From the NCBI GenBank assembly GCA_041675505.1, contig JBAYTR010000001.1, positions 186,001-250,000 of the forward strand: DNA of 64,000 nucleotides. The letters run 5' to 3'. Made by a program: the position numbers and the translations under genes. Shown in pieces: positions 41,409 through 49,597 of the stretch. The notes beneath the pieces were generated by a model. That model was given only the letters and a program-made list of their open reading frames with translations. It had not been told where the DNA came from and did not search any database. The DNA is from JAGPCK01 sp041675505. Its GTDB lineage: Bacteria > Bacteroidota > Bacteroidia > UKL13-3. Position 1 is the first letter of the stretch. Each line of letters starts with the position of its first letter.

Positions 41409-42389
41409 ATGAAGAATTATATACCTAAAAGCTCTAAATCAAAAGCTGTTCAAAAAATTATAAATGAAGCACTCGACATTTTAGAAAGTGTGGGCATTCC
41501 AATGACCAAAACCGAAAGAGGTTTGGAAAGAATGGCTGTTTGTTTTCTTGCTGTTGCCGGTGTAACAAAAGATTGGAGTAAAGCTAAAGAAAACGCAAAT
41601 CTTAAATCTCGTGACATAATAAACCTCGTAAACAAAAACTTTGAAGAAAAAATATCATCAGGTTCTTATGACGACATCCGAAGAAAAGATTTAAAACTCC
41701 TTGTTCTTGCGGACATCATTGTGAATAGCGGTGTAAACAGAGGCTCTGCTACAAATGACCCAACAAGAGGCTACGCTTTGCATCCAGATTTTAAACAACT
41801 TATTGTTTCATACAAAACACCTAACTGGACAAAGAATTTAAAAGCATTCAATAAAAACAAACCTTCGCTTGCCGAAGTTCTTGCACGAAAAAGAGACCTT
41901 GAAAAAATTCCTGTAAAACTTCCCAACGGGAAACCAATTGAACTTTCTCTTGGCGAGCACAATGTTTTACAGAAAGCTCTTATTGAAGAATTTCTTCCAC
42001 GTTTCGGTAGCGACTGCGCTGTGCTTTATATTGGCGACACATCAAACAAAATTTTGCATATTGAATTAGAGGAACTCAAAAAGTTAAATTTTTTTGAGCT
42101 TTCACACGATGAACTTCCAGACATTATTGCATACAGTAAAAAACACAATTGGCTTTATTTAATCGAAGCAGTTCATAGTTCGGGACCAATGAGTGAAACA
42201 AGAGTTTTAGAGTTAAAAAAGATGCTCAAAGACTGCAAAGCGGAATTAATATTCGTAACAGGTTTTCTTACTCGACCAGACTTTAAGAAATGGATATTAG
42301 ACGTTGCTTGGGAAACAGAAGTTTGGATTGCCGATAATCCTGACCATTTGGTTCACTTTAACGGGCATAAATTTTTAGGAGCATACTAA
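41409..42389 (+). CDS. BsuBI/PstI-family type II restriction endonuclease
   Basis: The 326-residue product matches the BsuBI/PstI restriction enzyme family. An N-terminal helical domain (AVQKIINEALDILESVGIPMTKTERGLERMAVCFLAVAGV) precedes the catalytic domain with VLYIGDTSNK, DELPDIIAY (PD at 237-238) and LIEAVHSSGPMSETR (E253), i.e. a PD-(X)n-ExV version of the PD-(D/E)XK site. It starts ATG one base after the methyltransferase stop. BsuBI and PstI themselves cut CTGCAG and pair with adenine methyltransferases; here the partner is a cytosine-5 enzyme, so another site is likely. Confidence 0.9.
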   Translation: MKNYIPKSSKSKAVQKIINEALDILESVGIPMTKTERGLERMAVCFLAVAGVTKDWSKAKENANLKSRDIINLVNKNFEEKISSGSYDDIRRKDLKLLVLADIIVNSGVNRGSATNDPTRGYALHPDFKQLIVSYKTPNWTKNLKAFNKNKPSLAEVLARKRDLEKIPVKLPNGKPIELSLGEHNVLQKALIEEFLPRFGSDCAVLYIGDTSNKILHIELEELKKLNFFELSHDELPDIIAYSKKHNWLYLIEAVHSSGPMSETRVLELKKMLKDCKAELIFVTGFLTRPDFKKWILDVAWETEVWIADNPDHLVHFNGHKFLGAY

Positions 42390-42430
42390 CAACCCTTACT
42401 GTGGCATCATTTGATACATCTGACGCAAGC

Positions 42431-42459
42431 AAAATCAGTGCAATCTGTGGCAAAAAAAA
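42431..42459 (+). repeat. 29-base repeat, copy A
   Basis: This A-rich word with core TCAGTGCAATCTGTGGC is identical to 44096-44124 and in the same orientation. It lies just after the nuclease gene and ends two bases before the homology to the glycosylase gene resumes, so it marks the right junction of the R-M segment. Confidence 0.8.
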
Positions 42460-42461
42460 AA

Positions 42462-42764
42462 GAAAACCGACTTACAGATGCCCAACTGCACCGCATGAGT
42501 AATGAAGAGGTTTTACAGTGTCTCACTCCGATAAAAGGTGTAGGGCAATGGACCGTTGAAATGCTGCTGATGTTTACTCTTGGGCGAGAGGATGTTTTTG
42601 CGGCAGATGATTTGGGCATACAACAGGCCATGATAAAATTGTACAACCTGAATACCTCTGATAAAAAACAATTGAAGCAGGACATGCTGCGCATCTCAGG
42701 CAAATGGAGCCCTTACCGCACGTATGCCTGCCTGTATTTGTGGCGGCATAAGGATGGCAAGTGA
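42462..42764 (+). pseudogene. Truncated 3' copy of the AlkA-like glycosylase gene
   Basis: The frame encodes the last ~99 residues of the glycosylase (from about residue 100), including the helix-hairpin-helix and the catalytic DD pair, but lacks the N-terminal half. It differs from the complete copy in only six residues over 98, while 20 further codons differ silently. The open frame extends left to a TTG at 42411 with unrelated residues, but there is no promoter box or proper N terminus, so a functional product is unlikely. It is the right arm of the direct repeat that brackets the R-M genes. Confidence 0.88.
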
Positions 42765-42800
42765 TTGCTCAGTCGGATGTAGTAGCCGACAACACGGAAA
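42462..42800 (+). repeat. Right copy of the ~339-bp direct repeat flanking the R-M genes
   Basis: This is the partner of 39900-40238, offset by 2562 bases. It covers the truncated glycosylase fragment and 36 bases beyond its stop codon. Confidence 0.9.
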
Positions 42801-42928
42801 AATGTTAACTTTGAATTAGCTGAATCCAAAATTAAAAATGAAAATCGTATAAAACTTTAGCTAACGCTCAAGTGTGTGGCTAATTAATGTCTGAGCAAAG
42901 TAGCAAAGAGTTTTAATATACAGTTACT

Positions 42929-43522
42929 ATGATAAAAATTAATAAAACGACCAGCCTGATACTTTTGTTGATTATAGGACTCAACAAAAGTGTATTCTCA
43001 CAAAATTCAACTAGTGTTGATACTGCTACACTTAAACCTGTTATCAAAATGCTATTGTTACAAGACATGCAAAATCAACATGGGTTTAAAGATTTTAGTC
43101 ATATTGTTAGTTTTTTACAAATGCCTCTTAAAATGGAAATATTGAAGCAGACGGGGTATAGAAGTTTAGTATTTATCAAAATACCTGAGCAAGATTTTTT
43201 TGTTGATACTATTATGACAAAGGGTAAGAAATGGATTGCCACATCTCGAGTGACTGCATATAGCACTTACCCTAATAATTACTTTGTAGTTGCTTATAAC
43301 ACTATAACAAAGAAATTCTATAGGATATTAGGATTTAGGACAAACGACTTTGAAGATCTTTATGATAATGTAACTATATGGCAATCAGGCAATGTAGCTA
43401 AAACAGCAATTACTGTTTCTTCAATCAAAGAGTATTTAGAACACAATGCAATTGAGGGTGTGAATCTTGAATGTTTACTCTTGTCATTGTTACAAAAGAA
43501 AACAGAATGCTTTAGAGATTAA
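42929..43522 (+). CDS. Secreted protein of unknown function
   Basis: The 197-residue product has a signal peptide (IKINKTTSLILLLIIGLNKS, cleaved near VFSQ) and a mixed alpha/beta soluble domain without recognisable motifs. The gene is A/T-rich and lies alone downstream of the truncated glycosylase copy, inside the segment bounded by the two 29-base repeats. A TAACTTTG box lies at 42806-42813, but 115 bases upstream. No function is recognised. Confidence 0.68.
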   Translation: MIKINKTTSLILLLIIGLNKSVFSQNSTSVDTATLKPVIKMLLLQDMQNQHGFKDFSHIVSFLQMPLKMEILKQTGYRSLVFIKIPEQDFFVDTIMTKGKKWIATSRVTAYSTYPNNYFVVAYNTITKKFYRILGFRTNDFEDLYDNVTIWQSGNVAKTAITVSSIKEYLEHNAIEGVNLECLLLSLLQKKTECFRD

Positions 43523-43567
43523 AACACGTATTGCAGGCTACGGATTAACTGTGATTTTAAAGTAACC

Positions 43568-43906
43568 TTAATAGACAATAAAAGATTGTCCATCGTAGAA
43601 TGCTTTTAACCCATCTATACGAATCATCATTGAACCTATTTTTTCTTTTTTAAAATTTCGCTTGGTAAACTCCAATACAATAATTGAATCATTTAATAAC
43701 TTACAATCAGCAAATTCACCCTTGTGTGTGTAATTATTAGCCCTTAATACTGAGTCTATGTTATGATTCAACTCTTTAATTTTCTTGCCATTCAATTGGT
43801 AAAAATGGTCTCTACATTCACACTTTTCCTTTACAAGACTATGATAATATCCTCTACTACATCCTTGTAACAACAAACAACACATTATCGAAAATAGTAT
43901 TCGCAT
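43568..43906 (-). CDS. Small lipoprotein of unknown function
   Basis: With ATG 43906 the 112-residue product begins MRILFSIMCCLLLQGCSRG, a lipoprotein signal with a lipid-attachment Cys near 16. A short domain with two more cysteines (KCECRDHF) and a beta-rich end follows. The frame also has an ATG at 43924. It is A/T-rich, convergent with the preceding secreted protein, and lies between the 29-base repeats. No family is recognised. Confidence 0.65.
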   Translation of the reverse strand: MRILFSIMCCLLLQGCSRGYYHSLVKEKCECRDHFYQLNGKKIKELNHNIDSVLRANNYTHKGEFADCKLLNDSIIVLEFTKRNFKKEKIGSMMIRIDGLKAFYDGQSFIVY

Positions 43907-44095
43907 ATGTTTTACAAATAGCATACTCTTTCTTTATAAATCATACATACTACAAATCTACAATCAGATTGATTTTCCATAACCAAATGTAAGAAATACT
44001 TTTTGTAAAGAAAACCTAGCTCGCGATACAGCTGCTTGGCAGTAGACACAAATATATAAATCGTTGCGGTCGGCAGAGATTTATCCTCTCGCAAA

Positions 44096-44124
44096 AAAAT
44101 CAGTGCAATCTGTGGCAAAAAAAA
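44096..44124 (+). repeat. 29-base repeat, copy B
   Basis: It is identical to 42431-42459 and in the same orientation. It abuts the stop codon of the fused E1 dehydrogenase gene (TAG at 44127-44125 on the minus strand) with no spacer. Confidence 0.8.
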
Positions 44125-46176
44125 CTACCCGTTCAACAAAGCAGCCATGGCATCGGCTACCTTATCTGCATTAGGTAACATTTCTTTTTCCAAACCATCG
44201 TTGAGTGGTACTGCCGGCACATTTACCGCACCCAGTGTTTGCACCGGTGCATCTAAATAACGGAAACAGTTTTTTGAAATGCGCCCGGCTAAACTTTCAG
44301 CAAATGAATTGAGCAAAGGCTCTTCCGTTAACACCAAACATTTACCATGACGTTGAGTAGCAGCATACATCGCTTCTTCATCCACCGGATTAAGTGTGCG
44401 CAGGTCAATAATCTCTATACTGCCGGGAAATTTCTTTGCCGCTGCAGTGGCCCAGTAAACGCCCATGCCGTAAGTAATCACACACATGGAATATCCTTCG
44501 TCCATCATTTCCTGTGAGGCACTCAACACCGTGCGTGCTTTACCAAAAGGAATCATGTAGTCCTCATCGGGCTCTATGGTTTTTGCACCTTCGGTTCCGG
44601 GGTTTTTACTCCAGTACAATCCTTTGTGCTCCAGCATCACTACCGGATTAGGATCATAGTAAGCAGATTTCATCAGACCCTTCATATCGGCTGCGGTGCT
44701 CGGGTATGCAATCTTAATTCCACGTATAGTGAGCAAGGCTGATTCTACCGAACCGGAATGGTAAGGACCACCACCGCCATAAGCACCAATAGGTACACGA
44801 ATAACGGCACTTACCGGATATTTACCCATGGTGAGGTAACAGCTTTTAGAAAGTTCTACCACCAATTGGTTCACACCTGTCCAGATGTAATCAGCAAATT
44901 GAATTTCTACAATGGGTTTGGCACCAACGGCACTCATGCCCGCTGTTGAACCTACAATGTATGCCTCCTGAATGGGTGTATTGAACACGCGGTTGTCGCC
45001 ATACTTTTTAGCCAGTGTAGCCGCTTCACGAAACACACCACCCAAACGTGCACCTACGTCTTGTCCGTACAGCAAACACTCGGGATGTTTTTTCATCAGT
45101 TCATCCACCGCATGCAAAGCAGCATCCACCATAATGATGGGCTCAGCACCCGCGGGTGAACGCTCCCCGGTTTCTTCAGTAACCGGTGTGGGAGCAAACT
45201 CGTGCAGTGTTAAAGTTTCAGGTGCCGGATTCTCGGCCTCGCAAGCCATTTTAAAATGCTGGGCTATTTTATCACGGGCATTGTTTTCTATGTCGGCCAG
45301 TTCGTTTTCAGGAACACCAATGTTCTTTAATTCTTTTCTTAATCGCGGACGCGGATCTTCCAAAGCAGAGAGGGCCAAATCAGCATCTGTACGGTACCAT
45401 TCTTTTCTTACGCCTGAAGTGTGATGGCCCAACAACGGCACTTTCGCGTGCAACAAAAGTGGTTTGCGTTTTTCGCGCACATAGGCAATGGCTTCTTCCA
45501 TCGCTTTCCATGATTCCACAAAATCTGCCCCGTCCACCCGCATGCGTTTCATGCCTTTAAAACCGGCTGCGTATTCGTAAGCATCCATAGCACGCATCTC
45601 TGCACTGTTGGCTGAAATGCCCCAGTTGTTATCCTGAACAAGGTACAACACCGGCAACTCTTTGAGCACCGCCATCTGCCAGGCTTCAGCCACTTCACCT
45701 TCCGTTACGGAACCATCGCCCAAAGAACACAATGAAATAGGATTGCGTTTATCTGTAAGCAAACCCTGCGATTCCATGTATGCTAAACCATGTGCCATGC
45801 CCGTAGCCGGAATTACCTGCATACCCGTGGCACTGCTTTGGTGCGGCATTTTAGGAAAACCTTCACGGTTTAATGAAGGATGAGAATAATATGTTCTTCC
45901 GCCTGAGAAAGGATCATCTGCCTTGGCCAGCAATTGTAACATCAGCTCATACGGACTCATGCCCATGCCCAGCAACATACTTTCATCACGGTAATACGGA
46001 GCAGCATAATCGCACTCCAACAGTTGCATACCGGCAGCCAGTTGAATGGCCTCGTGCCCGCGGGAGGTGGAGTGAACGTACTTGGTTATGGGCCTGTTCG
46101 CCTCGTATATTTCTGCCATGTAAAAGGCATCACACATGTGCGCGTAGGCTTCCAGCAGAATTTCTTTCTTAATCAT
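44125..46176 (-). CDS. Fused E1 alpha/beta subunits of a 2-oxoacid (2-oxoisovalerate-type) dehydrogenase
   Basis: The 683-residue product joins both thiamine-dependent E1 subunits in one chain. The first ~330 residues are E1 alpha with the thiamine diphosphate motif LGDGSVTEGEVAEAWQMAVLKELPVLYLVQDNNWGIS. From about 345 the E1 beta part follows (LLYGQDVGARLGGVFREAATL, FNTPIQEAYIVGSTAGMSAVG, IEIIDLRTLNPVDEEAM). It performs the decarboxylation step of a branched-chain 2-oxoacid dehydrogenase or similar complex in the cytoplasm; the lipoyl E2 is not in the window. The fused form is common in Bacteroidota. The exact substrate is inferred from similarity only. Confidence 0.92.
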   Translation of the reverse strand: MIKKEILLEAYAHMCDAFYMAEIYEANRPITKYVHSTSRGHEAIQLAAGMQLLECDYAAPYYRDESMLLGMGMSPYELMLQLLAKADDPFSGGRTYYSHPSLNREGFPKMPHQSSATGMQVIPATGMAHGLAYMESQGLLTDKRNPISLCSLGDGSVTEGEVAEAWQMAVLKELPVLYLVQDNNWGISANSAEMRAMDAYEYAAGFKGMKRMRVDGADFVESWKAMEEAIAYVREKRKPLLLHAKVPLLGHHTSGVRKEWYRTDADLALSALEDPRPRLRKELKNIGVPENELADIENNARDKIAQHFKMACEAENPAPETLTLHEFAPTPVTEETGERSPAGAEPIIMVDAALHAVDELMKKHPECLLYGQDVGARLGGVFREAATLAKKYGDNRVFNTPIQEAYIVGSTAGMSAVGAKPIVEIQFADYIWTGVNQLVVELSKSCYLTMGKYPVSAVIRVPIGAYGGGGPYHSGSVESALLTIRGIKIAYPSTAADMKGLMKSAYYDPNPVVMLEHKGLYWSKNPGTEGAKTIEPDEDYMIPFGKARTVLSASQEMMDEGYSMCVITYGMGVYWATAAAKKFPGSIEIIDLRTLNPVDEEAMYAATQRHGKCLVLTEEPLLNSFAESLAGRISKNCFRYLDAPVQTLGAVNVPAVPLNDGLEKEMLPNADKVADAMAALLNG

Positions 46177-46290
46177 GAGTAAAAAACAAGCCGCAAGTTT
46201 ACTAAAATATGCTGAGGAATACAGCTATTACACAAAAGCCCTTGTTATCAAACACTTGCAAACTACCTGTTTAAATGATGCATAATCAGC

Positions 46291-46298
46291 TATTTTTG
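46291..46298 (+). promoter_or_regulatory. -7 promoter box for the universal stress protein gene, nearly leaderless
   Basis: TATTTTTG fits TAnnTTTG and is followed by only CGGC before the ATG at 46303. The possible -33 (CCTG, 21 bases upstream) is weak. Confidence 0.5.
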
Positions 46299-46302
46299 CG
46301 GC

Positions 46303-47151
46303 ATGCAAATAAACAGAATAGCGCTGGCCCTTGCTTTTTCACCCAGACTTGAAGCAAATCTTGCAGAGGCCGCCCGCCTAAACACGCTTTTTCAATCGCA
46401 TCTTTACCTTATTCATGTGGGTGATTATACTGCCGGCAATGAACAAGAACTACAGCAACTGTTGCAACGATTTAACCTTACTAAACAAAACTGTACGGTG
46501 CTGTGGCAAGAAGGTGAAACAGTTGACACCATTCTGGAAACCTGTAAAGAGCACCACACTGATTTGTTGATTACCGGTGCACTGGAAAAAGAAGGCTTGC
46601 TGCAATATTACATGGGTTCTATAGCCAGGCAATTGAGCCGGAAAGCACAGTGTTCCGTGTTGATGCTTACTGAACCATCAACTGAGCCCCACCCCTTTCG
46701 CAACATAGTGGTAAGTGGTGGTGAATGCTCCCATACGGCTGATACTATTGCCCTGGCCATGCATCTGGCTAAACTGGAAAAAGCCAACAAGGTGGACATT
46801 ATTCAGGAGTCAGAATACCATAACATCGCACGGCTTTCTTCTGAGAATAAAACAGCCGATGAGGTGGACCAGATAAAGCAGGAATTTATTAGCGAAGACA
46901 AAGAAAAATTAGACGAGATACTCTCATGTACCGATTGCGGTTCATTAAAAATTGAAAGGCACCACCTGGAAGGCAAACCCGGTTTTGCTATCAGCAACTA
47001 TGCCCGCGAGCATGAGGCAGATTTACTGGTTCTCAGTTCGCCCGATAAAAAACTAAACCTGCTGGACCGTTTGTTTACACACGATATAGAGCATGTGCTC
47101 GCAAATTTACCTTGCAGTGTATTAATTGTTCACCACGAAAATCTCAACTGA
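46303..47151 (+). CDS. Tandem universal stress protein (two UspA domains)
   Basis: The 282-residue cytoplasmic protein has two UspA-like domains. The first (MQINRIALALAFSPRLEANLAEAARL ... LLITGALEKEGLLQYYMGSIARQLSRKAQCSVLML) and second (NIVVSGGECSHTADTIALAMHLAKLEKA ... LLVLSSPDKKLNLLDRLFTHDIEHVLANLPCSVLIV) each show the G-X2-9-(S/T)-like end segment. It lies three bases upstream of a cation/proton antiporter gene, and Usp domains often regulate such transporters. Its ligand (ATP or AMP) and signal are unknown. Confidence 0.9.
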   Translation: MQINRIALALAFSPRLEANLAEAARLNTLFQSHLYLIHVGDYTAGNEQELQQLLQRFNLTKQNCTVLWQEGETVDTILETCKEHHTDLLITGALEKEGLLQYYMGSIARQLSRKAQCSVLMLTEPSTEPHPFRNIVVSGGECSHTADTIALAMHLAKLEKANKVDIIQESEYHNIARLSSENKTADEVDQIKQEFISEDKEKLDEILSCTDCGSLKIERHHLEGKPGFAISNYAREHEADLLVLSSPDKKLNLLDRLFTHDIEHVLANLPCSVLIVHHENLN

Positions 47152-47154
47152 TAA

Positions 47155-48399
47155 ATGAGCAAACTTTCGCATCAGGAACTCATCACACTTATCCTCTCTT
47201 TGGGGGTAATGTTGTTATCAGCAAGATTGCTGGGTGAGTTACTGCGTAAGTTTGGAATCCCTTTGGTAGTTGGCGAAATATTGGCGGGCATTGTATTAGG
47301 ACCAAGTTTATTCGGACAGCTTTTCCCTGAATCACTCCAATTTATTTTCCCATCAGCAGGTGGAGCAACATTGGCCTTGAACGGCATTACACAGATGTCG
47401 GTAATCATGCTGCTGTTTGTAGCCGGACTGGAACTGGAACTTCCGCTTATTTTAAAACAAGGTAAAGCAGCAGGCCTCACCAGTATATTCAGCCTAGCCA
47501 TTCCATTCGCTATAGGTTTTTTTGCGGCCTATTATGCAGGTGACTTTTTCGGACTTGATGACAGCAACCATTTATTAGTGTTCAGCTTGTTTTTGGGTAC
47601 AGCTCTTTCCATAACAGCCTTGCCGGTTATTGCCCGCATACTGATGGATTTGAAGTTACTTAAAACGCGCATAGGTATGATTGTGATTTCTTCAGCCATG
47701 TTGAATGATTTAATCGGTTGGCTCATATTCTCTTTAGTACTTGGTTTGATGAACGAAGGCAACTCAGAACACAGCCTCACCTACACCATATTGTTCACCA
47801 TCAGTTATGCCGTTATTTTACTCACTGTGGGCAAATACCTTATTGATAAAGCATTGCCCTGGATACAAAAAAACTTCTCGTGGCCGGGTGGCATACTATC
47901 CATCGGATTAAGCTTGTGCTTTTTAGGTGCTGCATTAACTGAGTACATAGGCATTCATGGTGTATTCGGAGCATTCATTGTAGGTATGGCATTTGGCGAT
48001 TCAGTCAATTTGAAAGAACAGGAACGTGAAATTATTCAACAATTTATTACCAATATTTTTGCTCCCCTGTTTTTTGTTTCCATTGGTTTGCGCATCAACT
48101 TTGTCAGCAACTTCAGCATTGAACTGGTAGCGGTAGTTACTGCATTGGCTATGATATCCAAAATTGGCGGTGCCTGGATGGGTGCACGTTTAAGCGGATT
48201 GAACAACAGTGAATCAATGGCCATTGGTTTTGGAATGAATGCCCGTGGTGCCATGGAAATCATTTTGGGTTTACTGGCTCTCGAAGCAGGAATTATTAAC
48301 GATAAATTATTTGTAGCCTTAGTTGTAATGGCCATTTTAACCAGCGTTATCAGCGGCCCTATGATGCAGGTATTTTGTAAAGAAGTAGTGAAGAAATAA
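47155..48399 (+). CDS. Cation:proton antiporter, CPA2 (KefB/Na+-H+ exchanger) family
   Basis: The 414-residue membrane protein has about 12 hydrophobic helices and CPA2 features: FGIPLVVGEILAGIVLGPSLFG near the N terminus, the MLLFVAGLELEL segment, the conserved TALSITALPVIARIL motif, and the ARGAMEIILGLLALEAGIIND segment late in the protein. It lacks a C-terminal RCK/TrkA regulatory domain, and the adjacent Usp protein may take that role. The ion (Na+ or K+) cannot be told from the sequence. It likely contributes to pH or ion balance. Confidence 0.92.
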   Translation: MSKLSHQELITLILSLGVMLLSARLLGELLRKFGIPLVVGEILAGIVLGPSLFGQLFPESLQFIFPSAGGATLALNGITQMSVIMLLFVAGLELELPLILKQGKAAGLTSIFSLAIPFAIGFFAAYYAGDFFGLDDSNHLLVFSLFLGTALSITALPVIARILMDLKLLKTRIGMIVISSAMLNDLIGWLIFSLVLGLMNEGNSEHSLTYTILFTISYAVILLTVGKYLIDKALPWIQKNFSWPGGILSIGLSLCFLGAALTEYIGIHGVFGAFIVGMAFGDSVNLKEQEREIIQQFITNIFAPLFFVSIGLRINFVSNFSIELVAVVTALAMISKIGGAWMGARLSGLNNSESMAIGFGMNARGAMEIILGLLALEAGIINDKLFVALVVMAILTSVISGPMMQVFCKEVVKK

Positions 48400-48402
48400 A
48401 AA

Positions 48403-49044
48403 ATGCCCCAGAATAAACTGGCTCGATTTGCCGAGCTGCATACTTTCCCCAACACGTTTGAATTTCCCCAAAACATACAGGGCACCTGGCACAAAGACGT
48501 GTTTAAAAACAACCATCCCATTGTGCTGGAGTTGGGTTGCGGCAAAGGCGAATACACCATAGGGCAGGCTCAACGTTTCCCTGAAAAAAACTTTATTGGT
48601 GTCGATATTAAAGGCAACCGCATGTGGTGCGGAGCAAAAGCAGCTTTGGAAACTGAGCTGCACAATGCCAAATTTTTGCGCACACAAATTGAACAGATAC
48701 CTGAATATTTTGTGCCGGGTGAAGTGCAGGAAATATGGATTACGTTCCCCGACCCTCAACCCAATAAACCAAAAACAAAAAAGCGCTTAACCAGTCACCA
48801 GTTTGTTGACAGGTACAAAAAGTTTTTAGCACCCGATGGATTTGTAAATTTAAAAACCGATAACCGCATGTTGTACGAGTTTACACTGCAGGTAATTGAG
48901 GAGAAAAATTTACGCCTTGTTGCCCATACCGATGACCTGGATAACTCTCTGCTACTGGATGACGTGTTGAGTATTCGCACCTATTACGAAATGTTGTTTC
49001 GTGGCAAAGGCATGCCGATACACTACGTAAAATTCGGGTTGTAA
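48403..49044 (+). CDS. trmB: tRNA (guanine-N(7)-)-methyltransferase TrmB
   Basis: This enzyme makes m7G46 in tRNA with SAM. The 213-residue product has the SAM motif IVLELGCGKGEYTIGQAQRFPEKNFIGVDIKGNRMW, the characteristic EIWITFPDPQPNKPKTKKRL catalytic/anticodon-side motif, and SHQFVDRYKKFLAPDG. Length is typical. It follows the antiporter by three bases and is likely co-transcribed with it. Confidence 0.94.
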   Translation: MPQNKLARFAELHTFPNTFEFPQNIQGTWHKDVFKNNHPIVLELGCGKGEYTIGQAQRFPEKNFIGVDIKGNRMWCGAKAALETELHNAKFLRTQIEQIPEYFVPGEVQEIWITFPDPQPNKPKTKKRLTSHQFVDRYKKFLAPDGFVNLKTDNRMLYEFTLQVIEEKNLRLVAHTDDLDNSLLLDDVLSIRTYYEMLFRGKGMPIHYVKFGL

Positions 49045-49093
49045 AAACCTTAATTAAGCATTAATTTTTTTAGGAAATTTTACAGCGGCTATG

Positions 49094-49101
49094 TACTTTT
49101 G
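49094..49101 (+). promoter_or_regulatory. Putative -7 promoter box for the gene at 49125
   Basis: TACTTTTG fits TAnnTTTG and lies 23 bases before the ATG. The -33 region is T-rich (TTTTTTTAGG) without a clear match. Confidence 0.5.
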
Positions 49102-49124
49102 ATTTACACTTAAACCAACTTCAT

Positions 49125-49535
49125 ATGCATCCTGTTATAAGAAACATATTGGCCGTAATTGCCGGAGCAGTTATTGGCAGCTTGGTGAACGGGAGCCTGA
49201 TTATGATAAGCGGCTCCATTATTCCTCCGCCAGCCGGAGCAGATGTTACCACTGAAGAAGGACTCAAAGCAGCCATGCACCTGTTTGAACCCAAACATTT
49301 TATTATGCCCTTTCTTGCTCATGCGATGGGCACACTCACCGGAGCTATGATTGCTGTTGTTATTGCAGCAAACAACAAAATGAAAATGGCCATGGTGGTG
49401 GGTGTACTCTTTTTGATGGCCGGTATTGCCAACGTGTTGATACTTTCAGCTCCAGTGTGGTTCAATATACTGGATCTTGTAGCTGCTTACCTCCCTATGG
49501 CCTATTTGGGTGGAAGATGGATGATAAAAAAATAG
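49125..49535 (+). CDS. Small four-helix membrane protein of unknown function
   Basis: The 136-residue product has four hydrophobic helices (about 6-30, 62-82, 87-105 and 108-128) with short loops, including a PPPAGADVTTEEGLKAAMHLFEPKHF loop that would lie outside the membrane. Similar small proteins are common in Bacteroidota without assigned roles. It has its own promoter box, so it is probably transcribed alone. No function is recognised. Confidence 0.75.
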   Translation: MHPVIRNILAVIAGAVIGSLVNGSLIMISGSIIPPPAGADVTTEEGLKAAMHLFEPKHFIMPFLAHAMGTLTGAMIAVVIAANNKMKMAMVVGVLFLMAGIANVLILSAPVWFNILDLVAAYLPMAYLGGRWMIKK

Positions 49536-49597
49536 AGCAGTACATTTTTCACAAGCGTCAAACTTCATCGTATCAGATGGAAGTTTACTTTACTTTG

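Noticed and set aside
42411..42464. TTG-initiated extension of the truncated glycosylase fragment to make a 117-codon protein
   Set aside because: The added residues are unrelated to the glycosylase and include the translated 29-base repeat. No promoter box or ribosome site is placed for it.
43912..44118. Minus-strand frame of 68 codons between the lipoprotein and the E1 gene
   Set aside because: It includes much of the 29-base repeat at its start, has no signal or domain, and the A-rich repeat gives the apparent frame. I see no support for a protein.
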